Of a stretch of 64,000 bases of DNA, positions 53,576-64,000 are shown in pieces. How positions within the stretch are numbered: the stretch's first letter is position 1; the number at the start of each line of letters is the position of its first letter. Source of the DNA: Apostichopus japonicus (lineage: Eukaryota > Echinodermata > Holothuroidea > Aspidochirotida > Stichopodidae); the NCBI RefSeq assembly GCF_037975245.1, contig NC_092566.1:7916001-7980000 (forward strand), read 5' to 3'. A program made the position numbers and the translations under genes. Below the pieces are notes generated by a model, which saw only the letters and a list, made by a program, of their open reading frames with translations, ran no database searches and was not told the origin of the DNA.

Positions 53576-53831
53576 GGGGGGCCAGGGGGAGGGCAATGCC
53601 CCCAAATTTGTTTTGTGCTACAGTCTTGTCCCCCCCCCCCAATGAAATCCAGACAAAAATTCCATCCGTCATCCCTTAAATAATAACACATGCAAATGCA
53701 CTGATTAATTAGCTCTAAATCAAAAGCTAGTGGCACTTAATAAAGAAAACAAACATCTTGGAAATTGTCATCAGATGATGTGAAAGCGATGCATATAGGG
53801 ATCACTGCTATGGGAAATTGAGCCGTTTCAG

Positions 53832-53856
53832 CAGGGAGTTGTATAACAACTCCCTG
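53832..53856. repeat. Perfect CAGGGAGTTGT hairpin
   Basis: Perfect 11 bp arms CAGGGAGTTGT and ACAACTCCCTG around a 3-base ATA loop. Confidence 0.85.
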
Positions 53857-53879
53857 GTTTCAGGAAGTTATGAAAGGAG

Positions 53880-55770
53880 AATAGCGCAATACAAATAGCG
53901 TTAACACTAATGCTGATTGTTATACACACCACTGTGAATGAGGGTATTTGTTGCGTACTACAACGTGTGGCTGGTATTATCTCACCAGCCAAGCAATAAT
54001 GAATCAAATCGGATTAGAATAATGACACAACAGTGCGGTTATACAACAACTATTCCGCTTGTGTTGCATTTTGGAGCTATTGTCTATTGACTATATGTCC
54101 CTCAGTGGAAAGGAAAGGAATTCTAAATTCGCCTCCCCGGACCCTGTATAATGAAAAGTAAGATGTATTGCACCTTACAACTTATGTCTTCTGAAACTGT
54201 TACGTATTGTATTCATGTACAAGCTGAGCATGCGTAGTATCTACTCCCTGTCCACGGGATTCGTGCAAACTTATTTTGACGAAACACCGTGATCAAGTGA
54301 TGGTCATATGGGGTACAGGATTGGTATTGGATCTTGTTGTTTTGGGTTTCGTGCCGATTCGATACTCTTGGGTGACTTTGCAATAAATAATTTTTAACAA
54401 GGCACTTCTATAGGTGTTGTCAGTAAATTTCGGGCACAAAAAGTTAATTTTGGCCAAGGTTTGCCCACTATTTGACCTGTAAATATTAAGCGGCAGGGTT
54501 TATTGATGCTATATATCCACATGGAGTTTCTGTGCGACATTTTCTTGTTGCTTCGGAGAATCAAATGAATAAATCTTTGCTCATTATTTCAAGCACATAT
54601 TTAGGGAAAGAACTTAGAGTTTAGGCTTCATTAGCAACATGAAAGGGATTGTCCATTGGAAAATGTAATCTTTGGCTGATTAAAATAAGAAAGATATTAG
54701 GCCTATTATAAGCATCCTGGGAAACTTTCCATTCAATTCTTACATTTTTGAGATAAGAACATTTGAAGTTGACATGTTTTGTTACAAAAGTGAACTTAAA
54801 GCAAACACTTCGTGTGATGTCAGACTGAGTAAACTGACAAAACTGCTTTTTTTCCTCTCTACAATGCATGTACATAATACAATACATCTATTTCTCTTCA
54901 AAACTGAGATGCATTAACATAACCCTCTGGACCCTTCGGTGTACACTGTACCGAACTCTAGTACCTGAACGTTTGTTTCAAGACAAAAACGGTGATTATC
55001 AATTACTATTTGTTTATTATTTTCTATTTGTTTTCCACTTATTGATCTAGAATGTATTTTCTAGCCGTTTCACCAATGGGCACATTTTTAATAACACGAC
55101 AGCAATATTCATGACAAAGGCAGCGAAAAGTAAAAACTAAGGGAAATTCTACCTTATGAATTAGTATCTTTACCCCCCTCCCCCCCAAAAAATCACAAAA
55201 CTGGAGGGGTCGGGTGAGGAGGGGGGACAGGTGACGGTGATACTGTCCTCCAGCATACTGGAGCTCCGCAACCTCTTTCGTTTATATATATATTCAGGCA
55301 GTGATCATAAGTGTTTTGTTTTGTCAGAACTGAAAGAAATTCAAACTGTTCTATACTGTTGATCATAATTATGGCATTCTTTACATTGTGTCAAACACAA
55401 TGTAAATAATATAATCCATTGTGTGTATAGATATAAACAAAGCCTGAACCGGATTTGGCAATTCGCCAGTAATCTGTTTAACTGAACTGAATTATAATAT
55501 TCATAAAAAAAAATTATCTTTCTTTGAAACGATTTGCTTGACCGTCCTCCTTATTCTTCAACTCTATAGGAAATTCAACATTATGCGCATTCGATTTCAT
55601 AATAATAAAAATAATAATAATAATTAGATTTTTCAATAAATACATGGGCGGCGGGATTCGATGTTTGTTTTAAGATCACCTGATCGTGTAAATATAATAC
55701 ATTATCATTCTGCCAACTTTACATGATGAATAATGCTGCATGAAGAGAATGTTGCCATTACCGTATACTG
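53880..55770. other. No gene recognised
   Basis: AT-rich intergenic sequence; a short (AAT)n near 55602-55624. No coding feature supported. Confidence 0.4.
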
Positions 55771-55777
55771 CAAACGA

Positions 55778-56074
<297 letters not shown>

Positions 56075-56089
56075 ATATATTGATTACAT

Positions 56090-58320
56090 ATAAGTCAAAA
56101 GATTAATGATCGTCTCAGTGATAAATGTCTTGTACATACTCAGACTTTAATATATATCTTGAGAACATAAAAAGCAAAAGCAATAAGCGAGTCGTTGTTT
56201 GGTTTCTAGTTTTACTTGACGTCTTTTTTTTATCATTATCCTTTTCATAGACGTATATAGCATTTATTAATTCCTCCCGATAAGAGCAGTGTCGGGTGGT
56301 GACAAAAGAAAGACACGGTTTCAGGCTAAATTTAAACATCAAAAGTGCCAATAAAACAAATTGGTTGGTGATGAATAAACGCAAACGGCGGTAAGAAATC
56401 GATCCAGCTATAATAAAGCGTTACAAGTGCGTTTACTTACAGACATATCTATTATATTCTTTGTTAGCATTGCAACTCTTGTAACTCTTGTAAGAATGAT
56501 AAAACCAAAAACAAATGAAGAAGTGAAATAAAGGGAAGAAGAAGAGTCAAAATATCGACAGCAAGCTAACTCATTAGTTACCAATATTTGTCCATATCAT
56601 TCTATGAACATAGGCCTATAGAACTGATTTTTACATTTCATTTCATCGTATTTAGGTCTCACATAATGTAAAACTTGCGTTATATATTGCCATATGGCTG
56701 CAATGAAACTACTATCTGTTGTGTTGAGCGAATTGCACGTTAGTGTGTATGAAATAATGGTTCAGACAAGTTTTCGCTTCACTCTGTATGCAAAATGTTG
56801 GTCTATATTCTGTTGGGGGGGGGTGGGGGGGGGGGTTATGACATTAATTAAAAGTTAGATTATACTCCACGTGATCGTTGATTCATTGACAAATGAGCAA
56901 TGTAAGCGATACAGAGCATATAGTTTAAGAACCCTCAGGGTAAATATATATACGCCCCACCTCATCCGTGCATAATGGTTCCTCAGTCTGCGAGTAATAT
57001 CTAAGGATGGGGTACATCTATCCTCCACTCCCTCGGGCCGCAGGGCCATGAGTTGGGGTGCTGGCGTCTAACAACCTCTCCTAAGGGCGTCGTCTCGCAC
57101 AAACATTGACCAGCCCCTTATTAAGGTGTTACTTACATCAGTAACCTAAATACTGTAAGTAAATTACTATAATTAATTTATAATAGTCTTCTAGCCTGTC
57201 TCTATACTATAGATGAGATGCATGGCAGCTTGTAGGTGTCTTGCAAACTTAGGTGTCTTAAGGAATTTGAAAGAAATTAGTTATCCCACCCTATACCACA
57301 TATAGATCTTATTTTAAGACTGCTTTTCCATATTTATTCGCTCATAAAACATTATTTGTTGTCTTACAATGAAATTCAAAATAAATTTCATTTTTATACA
57401 GTTCTTTTGAAAAAGGTTTGCACTGTTAACATGTCTTAACTTAAGTCCTGTCTGCAAGACAGACATTTGGTGACCTTATATACCAGGACGCTTGGACAAC
57501 GCCCATAAAGTGCCAGTTGCAGTATTAGATAAAGCCTTCTCTATGACTCTTGCACCCTGACATTTAACTCTAATGCTCGTGAAAGTGGTATACAGGTTGC
57601 TGATTGCGGCCTCCATATTTTAAGAGTTTAAAGAGACCCTATAAAGTGTCTACTTCCTCCCCCGTAACTCAAATTTGTCGACAAGTAAATAAACACCCAC
57701 ATGCCACAGGGGGGGGGGGCAAGATTTCCTAAAGAAGGTACCAGTGAGTCACCACAGATATACGCAAGGGGTTACAAAGGGCATGGTACTATTATATATT
57801 TCAGCTGTTCTCCTAATAGTAAAATCAGAGGTCCTACAATAGCAAGAAATTATAGTGATTTCCATGAAATCTTGCTCAAAATTTGGTATCCCAGACAACT
57901 TTTTCATATTTTAGACCTAATCTTCCTTATGTTTGCACATAATGAACAATTTCGACTAACTAAATGACCTGCGTTGATACAGTAGTTTAGTGCCAACATT
58001 ATTCTATCCAAAATTTATACCACAATCAACGCACAGATCGAGACGATCCAGTTAATAAACACATCATAATTATATAGCCAAGGTAAACGTGTCATTCAGC
58101 TAATGTATGTTTCCTCTTATTTTCAATATGAACAAATTTGGAGATTGTGTTTGAACCGTGAAAAGGCTTCATCAAAGTCAATAGCGATCAGACCTTTTGA
58201 AAGTCCGGGAAATCTTTTGTTTGGACGAGGGAAACGTATTGAGCCAGTATGAGAGAATAATGGGAGAGATTGTGATGTTTAAATACTTTTAATAATAACA
58301 AAAAATCTACTTGTGATAAT
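56090..58320. other. No gene recognised
   Basis: AT-rich intergenic DNA with G runs at 56814-56835 and 57708-57718. No exon or RNA gene supported. Confidence 0.4.
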
Positions 58321-58326
58321 TTTGCA

Positions 58327-58765
58327 GGATTCCCAGTTTCCGAACATTTCAATCGTCATAGTCATTCTCTCAAATACCTAAAATGTATTTTATTTGCCTC
58401 GAACTTCAAATCAGGTACTGAACGTAAACGTAAAGAAATCGATTGGAATTCTCACATCACAGGCCTCAACAAAGACTTGGGACCCATTAACAACTATCAG
58501 TTCTACAAACATATGTAATCCGTTCTTTGCTCCTTAATCCGCTTCCTGTATAGTCATGGTTTATTTGGTTTTAATTCCATCATTGCAACTTACACTTATC
58601 TAGCGTCATACTTTCATTGTGTCACATTTTGTACTTCTCATTCGACTGCCAAGTATTACTGACGAAGGTCCAGGGGGACCGAAAATTCCAATATATTTTC
58701 TAAAACTTTACTCCTAATTTGTCAATTATGAGTCATATCTTATTTCTTTGGTTTTCTCTAATAAT
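58327..58765 (+). pseudogene. Penelope-like retroelement 3' end (C-terminal fragment and tail)
   Basis: An open 63-codon frame from 58327 to TAA at 58516-58518 reads GFPVSEHFNRHSHSLKYLK at its start and ITGLNKDLGPINNYQFYKHM at its end. 'EHFN..GHSL', 'ER..KE..' and 'GLN.D.G.LNNY' are the end signature of GIY-YIG-carrying Penelope-like elements. The reverse transcriptase and the GIY-YIG start are missing. The 3' UTR holds a hammerhead-like motif at 58659-58684 and ends in (TAA)n then (AT)n. A second copy in opposite orientation lies at 52414-52765. Confidence 0.75.
58659..58684 (+). ncRNA. Hammerhead-like core in the Penelope-like 3' UTR
   Basis: CTGACGA, one A, the stem GGTCC/GGACC around a short G-rich loop, then GAAA. 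CTGACGA fits the CUGANGA core exactly. Stem III and the cleavage triplet are not evident, so activity is doubtful. Confidence 0.5.
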
Positions 58766-58774
58766 AATAATAAT

Positions 58775-58850
<76 letters not shown>
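58744..58850. repeat. (TAA)n to (AT)n tract
   Basis: About seven TAA units grade into about 70 bp of AT. It probably originated as the tail of the Penelope-like copy and now forms the left flank of the 58851-63682 element. Confidence 0.9.
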
Positions 58851-58852
<2 letters not shown>

Positions 58853-59730
58853 TCTCTTAAAATGAGAGACTGAAATTTCAGTCTAATCGACTGAAATTTC
58901 AGTCTAATGATGGATGGGATAAGGGATCAGACTACTTAGACTGAATTCCAGTCTGAAATGTAAAGACTGAAGGTCAGTCTTAATTAGACTAAATACTCTT
59001 CAGTCTAATAGACTGAAAATCAAACCACTTTAGACTGAACAGTCAGCAGTTTAGACTGATTTATTGCAGCACCAGTCTTAATAAGATTGAATACTTTCAG
59101 TCTATAAGACTGATATCAGACTGAACAGTCGGTCCTTTAGACTGAATTATTACACATCACAGCTATACTGTCAATTTTATAAATTGCAAATTCTGGATTG
59201 AACAAGCTTTTCTATAGATCCTCCGTGTTGGCTAAGTGCTGGAATTCTTCAATAAAGATGCAGTTAAGGTCATCAAGACAACATTCAATGATCTGTTAAT
59301 GCAGGGGAATTTACTGAAAGGTGCTACTTCATGGAGTGACTTCACCTTCACATCCAATCATGTTAGGCTATAAAGACCAGAAAATCATTGTGACAGTCAC
59401 ACACAAAGTACATTAAAAATGGTATTCCATCAAGAAATATAATTGTCAATATCCACCGAACAGTAATTTTATTCCCACTAACCCACTTATATATTCTTAT
59501 ATAATTTTTAATATATTAAAAAAAAACAGAAATCAAAACTACAATATTCTGAGGGATGTTCAACAAAACATGTTATCTTTGCAACAAACGTTCAAATTAT
59601 AAAGATACTTTACATAATAGTGACATATTTTCAGTTCAATATTAATCTGTCAAATTTCTGCTTGAATTGGGCCTGGATCTAAAATGTTCTTTAATTTTTT
59701 TGGAAAGGATTAGGTGAGCTGAGAACAGAT

Positions 59731-59833
59731 CAGTGGTGTCGCCAATGGGTGGCCTGGGGAACCCCTCCCCCGAGAAGGAATTCACAAATAGACATATCAC
59801 CAACCAAGATTCAAATGTATGGCAACACCACTG
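59731..59833. mobile_element. 103 bp hAT-like MITE nested in the 4.8 kb element
   Basis: The left end CAGTGGTGTCGCCA pairs with the right end TGGCAACACCACTG (one mismatch). The 8 bp flanks GAACAGAT and TAACAGAA agree at six positions, which would fit a worn hAT-type 8 bp target duplication. Confidence 0.65.
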
Positions 59834-61049
59834 TAACAGAAAGCACTTTAAATTCTTTGTATGTCACCACCAGGTGGTAATACCCTGGAATTCATTGACA
59901 ACACAGCTGTACATTGAGTGGTTATATACCCAGCTGATCCCATCTCCCGATCTCACTGAAATTTTCCACTGTAAAGGATATAGTAACTATACGATCCTGC
60001 CTTTACAAAAGGGATAGGATGGAAACACGACGATAGTACAATGGATCTGGTACATTGCCTTTTTTCCAGTTGTAAATCATTAATGTATAGTGGCAACAAT
60101 TTTCTTAGAATGATTTCAAAATGGGGAAAACATATGACAAATTTTCAGCAGGTTATTTATAAAATATTAGGAATGGTCAAACTATATATCAGTGCGGTGA
60201 ACATTTAATACTTTGTGTTTCAATGATATAGATTGGCGATTGCTGAAAGTCATTATCCAGCACACACAAAACAAAATGTTACAAGCAAGCAGTTGACAGA
60301 ATGGCACAAACTTCATAATGGCTATTAGATAAACATGAACTATTATATACTGCATTCACGATTTCATGATATGGCATTCATATAAAGCAAATTTGTATAC
60401 AAAAACAGCACATGTGACTATTATACCACCCTCAATTATTTCTTAACTTTCTGATAGTAATCATATATAGTGATTTTGATTGGGATTTCAATTAAATTTT
60501 AAAGTTTTATAAATTATCTCACGTGAATCCTTTAATGTCGGCCTCTAGCTGAAAAAGAAATGTCACTCGAGAGTCGACTAAAAAATTGAAAACAGTTTTG
60601 ACTCATTACATCACTAAAATTTAAAAAAAATGGGGGGGGGAATAATGAGGAAAGGATATTCTCAAATGGAATTTTCTACAGTTACTGACTTTATAATAAT
60701 CAGGTTACTTGCTTTTCATGGAACAAATTATGGAATATTGTGCACAATAAATAATATTAGCTTAATTAATTGCTTAATTAAATAAACCTTCAACATAGTG
60801 AGTGCAGTGAAATGTAGGAACATTAAAGTAAACATTAAAATAACATGCTCGAAAAATCATACAACAAAGTTTTTTTGGCAACTAGGTGTTTGTTTAATTA
60901 CATTCATAATTAGATCAGTATCATTAAAAAACATTTTTAAAAACCAAAAATCAATTAAATATTATTTCTGGAGCCCTCCCTATTCATATAAAACTGTTTG
61001 TAAACTCCGGGTAATCAATTTAACGTTTTAGGGTATGTGTTAGTTACTC

Positions 61050-61419
61050 CTTAAAGGCATTGAAGATTTGTCCCAAACAGCATGCAGCCATCTGAAAAAG
61101 TTAACTTTCTGTTGCTTGCAAGTGATGTTTGTTCGTGTCGCTAAAAAAGACAGACAGTAATGAAACGTGATACCTTGATATCTTTAGCTGGACCTGAGAT
61201 GTTCATCGCTGTATCGTTTATACACTGTAATGTGGGTATTGACCGTAGCTGTATGTACTGACTGTACACTAGTGTCTAATTACCGACGGTAGCAAGCTGT
61301 GTTTGTATTTTCTGGGATCGATGGCAGTGTCTAACACTTCTGTTACACCTCATTCGAAACTAGGTCAGATTACCGGCATTAGACGTTCTTTTTGCGCGAG
61401 TCTTCACACCCTTTTAAAG
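61050..61419. mobile_element. 370 bp member of the CTTAAAGG MITE family
   Basis: The left end CTTAAAGGCATTGAAGAT and the right end GCGCGAGTCTTCACACCCTT plus TTAAAG match the ends of the 85 bp MITE at 46596-46680 in order and orientation. The left interior (CCAAACAGCATGCAGCCATC) also matches the MITE centre. The ~270 bp middle is unique. Confidence 0.65.
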
Positions 61420-62400
61420 CTACTCCATGCTGACACACGTGCTTCCGGACTACAGAGCAATAAAAAAGTAACATTCACTCCTTGAAGTAACTCCATGCTG
61501 GCTGCCCTTATAGATGTGGCATGGATACGGAGGAGAGACTTCACTTCTGTTGGTTGCAAAATTCCATACACCATGGAAGCATGGAACTCACAAAACTAGT
61601 GTTGTAGAGGGGGAGCATAGTCTATGTTAAATGTATGTTCTACGCCTCTGTCCCAGCTGGAATGGCCAGTTTATCTGCCACAATGAAGAATTGTTTGGGG
61701 TTCAATTCTGGTCCGAGAGATAGGATGAAAGGCTGTCAATATTGTCCTTGTCTGCCCTGTGCTGCACTCTCAATATCTGTGCCCTCCTGTTTGGTGAAGA
61801 TAAAAATAAATGTGATAAAGGACAAGCAATATGGTATAAATCAAAACATTCTTAAAAAAAGATATGTTGAGAGGTAGAGAGACTAGACTAGAATAATATT
61901 TAGGAGAGAATGGAGAAACAAGAACATGACTGGCATTGTACAAAGGAGATATATCAATTCACGATAGGCAGCAATATGTCATCCATGGCGGGTGAGATGT
62001 GTTACGTGAAGGTGGATTCAAATTCAACCTAACATTTATGGGTTATCATGTTGATTTTGGCAGGTACATGGTTACCAAGCAAGGTTTGTTGTTAGTTGTT
62101 TTCAGAAATTTCTCTTTTTAAGGATAAATTGTTCATGACATCTCCTGATTCCATTACATCAGCATAGAAAACCAGTGAACAAGGAATATGATTTACATTT
62201 TAGCCTACTGATTTCACTAATATGTCTATCTGCTTGTAAAAGAAACTGATTTCATAACATTAGTGAATGGTAATATTACTGTAAAATCTTATAATAAAGA
62301 CTGATGGCCCACTATATGTTTAATAAAATAACAAAAGCATACCAATTCTTTTCCAGTTTCCACATGATTTAAATACAATGGTAATGGTTTAACAGAATCG

Positions 62401-63010
62401 TGTTAGCTTCATGCTGTAATGGCTGTAGAAGTCACTACATTTTTTCAAATAATTAAGGGTGCTTACAATCTATGCATAATAGTACTGTGTTTTGCAATTT
62501 CTTGAGCATTATTATGTTCAAGTATTTGTTATGAGGTTAACCTAGCCTAGATTCATTTGGGACGATCGAGTACATATTGCAGTCCTGACAAGCGTGCTTA
62601 TTCGCCCGACGATTGGGTTCATATGCAGGACAGGCGGGCTAATTTGCCCAACGATCTGGTACCGTGATAGCTTCATGCTGTAATGGCTGTAGCAGTCACT
62701 ACATTTTTCAAATAATTAAGGGTGCTTACAATCTATGCATAATAGTACTGTGTTTTGCAATTTCTTGAGCATTATTATGTCCAAGTATTTGTTATGAGGT
62801 TAACCTAGCCTAGATTCATTTTGGGACGATCGAGTACATACTGCAGGACAAGCGTGCTTATTCGGCCGACGATCGGGTATATATGCAGGACAGGCGGGCT
62901 GATTTGCCCGACGATCGGGTACATACGCAGGACAGGCGGGCTGATTTGCCCGACGATCGGGTACATATGCAGGACCGGCGTGCTTATTCGCCCGACGATC
63001 GTGTTAATAG
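62401..63010 (+). repeat. 264 bp direct duplication plus 42 bp minisatellite
   Basis: The block starting AGCTTCATGCTGTAATGGCT at 62405 recurs at 62669 with few changes, up to GGGACGATCGAGTACATA. After each copy come units of about 42 bp (GACGATCGGGTACATATGCA, then GGACAGGCGGGCTGATTTGCCC in outline): about two units at 62561-62650 and four at 62824-63010. Because 42 is divisible by three, open frames persist on both strands. Confidence 0.85.
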
Positions 63011-63689
63011 GCCCCACCAATTATAACAACAGCCTAGGCCCTATTTGCTATAGTACAGCCTAGCTAGGCCTACCTCGCGCACAAGCCTAGAATAACTAAC
63101 GTTACGAACTGCCAAGCTTTTATTCTGTATTAATTGGAAAACAACAAAAAACATACATACATACCCTCGAACACTGTTATCACTTCTTCGTGGAAACCTT
63201 TATTTGTAAGAAAAGTTCTTAAAGACTCAGCCATTGCTAATTTATAACCTTTAGTCTAGCTTAGACATACGGTCGTCTGTCTCGTTCATGCCTAGCTGTG
63301 TGTACGGCGTGCGTACGTACAGTACAGCGAGTACCTGGCTAAGCGAAGAATATAGTAGTATATATGTACACAAGTTGTAGCGCTCGTTGTCACACTTATT
63401 TTTATGCGGCGTATTTGCAAGTTTTCGGATGACGTAGGCGCATTTCTGTTCTCTGATTGGATACATTTTTCAGTGGAATACAGAGACTGAAAATGGTAAA
63501 ATGACATGCCACATGTGATTAGCTGATTGGTTAATAAAGTCAGTCCAAAACAGCGACTGAACGGTGTAACTGATAATACAGTCTAAGTAGAGTGTTTCTC
63601 AGTCTAAACTCAGTGTATAACACTGAAAAAAATTTCAGTCTCAAAGAAGACTGAATTCTTCAGTCTAACATTTTAAGAGAGTATATATA

Positions 63690-64000
63690 TATATATGTGT
63701 GTGTGTGTAGTAGGGAGGGCCCCGGATCGCACCGGTGAAATCCCAATTTTTGGATGTATCCAGATTGCCATAATAGATGTACCCCCTAAGATTGCACCCG
63801 TGCTATCCCAACTTGTGATGTACCCCCGGTAGCCATATATGGTGGCACCCGTACCTGTTGAACAAAGCCTGCGTGAAATTTCCATGTACAGAATGGTCAC
63901 TTGAGAACCGGTAACGAATAAAGGGGATAAACACGACCAGCATGTTTCCTCGTTAATCCTAGTTACTTTAGTGATAATCTTAGCGCAGGCATAGGCTATT
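63690..64000. repeat. Short (TG)n and degenerate GCACCCGTG repeats; no gene recognised
   Basis: After (AT)n/(TG)n at 63683-63709, the motif GCACC.GTG..ATCCCAA, then GATGTA, recurs at 63729, 63796 and (shortened) 63846. The rest to 64000 shows nothing identifiable. Confidence 0.5.

Larger units (their letters stand above)
58851..63682. mobile_element. 4.83 kb TIR element with arrayed AGACTGA subterminal repeats
   Basis: The left end ACTCTCTTAAAATG is matched perfectly by the right end CATTTTAAGAGAGT. Both ends abut TA repeats, so the target duplication (TA or longer) cannot be resolved. The first 300 bp contain about 17 copies of AGACTGA or TCAGTCT in both orientations, and the last ~200 bp about seven, giving many local hairpins. 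The interior is AT-rich with nested elements at 59731 and 61050 and a 42 bp repeat at 62.5-63.0 kb. No transposase motif was found, so it appears non-autonomous or fully decayed. Confidence 0.8.

Noticed and set aside
62805-63063. Overlapping periodic open frames on both strands
   Set aside because: They arise from a 42 bp tandem repeat whose length is a multiple of three.

Overview
This 64 kb window reads as nuclear DNA of a marine invertebrate animal, most likely a deuterostome such as an echinoderm. The evidence is an AT-rich sequence with canonical GT-AG introns, one multi-exon gene spread over more than 27 kb, long (AT)n tracts, decayed LINE and Penelope-like retroelement tails, many small inverted-repeat DNA transposons and tRNA-derived SINE pieces. 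There are no bacterial-style operons. The clade is an inference from repeat style and from one ErbB-ligand-like gene; no marker in the window fixes the species.

Layout. 1-12.7 kb is intergenic and holds three LINE reverse-transcriptase remnants (2.9, 6.2 and 10.6 kb), a (TAC)n tract growing out of the second one, a 376 bp inverted-repeat element at 8.5 kb and simple repeats. 12.75-40.6 kb on the plus strand holds the only convincing gene: five coding exons (13257-13785, 38146-38278, 38675-38833, 39900-40014, 40425-40589) that join in frame into a 366-residue type I membrane protein. It has a signal peptide, an agrin-NtA/NTR-like domain, one EGF domain, a transmembrane helix and a roughly 95-residue tail ending in a PDZ-type motif. 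I read it as an ErbB-ligand (neuregulin/EGF-like) precursor. Its 24.4 kb first intron contains a 1.6 kb inverted-repeat transposon with a 4 bp target duplication, a 14 bp minisatellite with a 182 bp higher-order period, and AT tracts. Its third intron contains a 274 bp TA-flanked MITE.

40.6-58.8 kb is intergenic: a 13 bp minisatellite, a tRNA-like SINE head, a broken hammerhead-ribozyme motif next to tRNA-promoter-like boxes, small hairpin elements, and two Penelope-like 3' ends in opposite orientation. 58.85-63.68 kb is one 4.8 kb inverted-repeat element inserted in a TA tract. Its ends carry dense arrays of a 7-mer in both orientations, it holds other small elements, and it has no recognisable transposase.

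All coordinates come from reading by eye. No search, alignment or folding program was run. The gene model is the strongest call; superfamily names for repeats are tentative.
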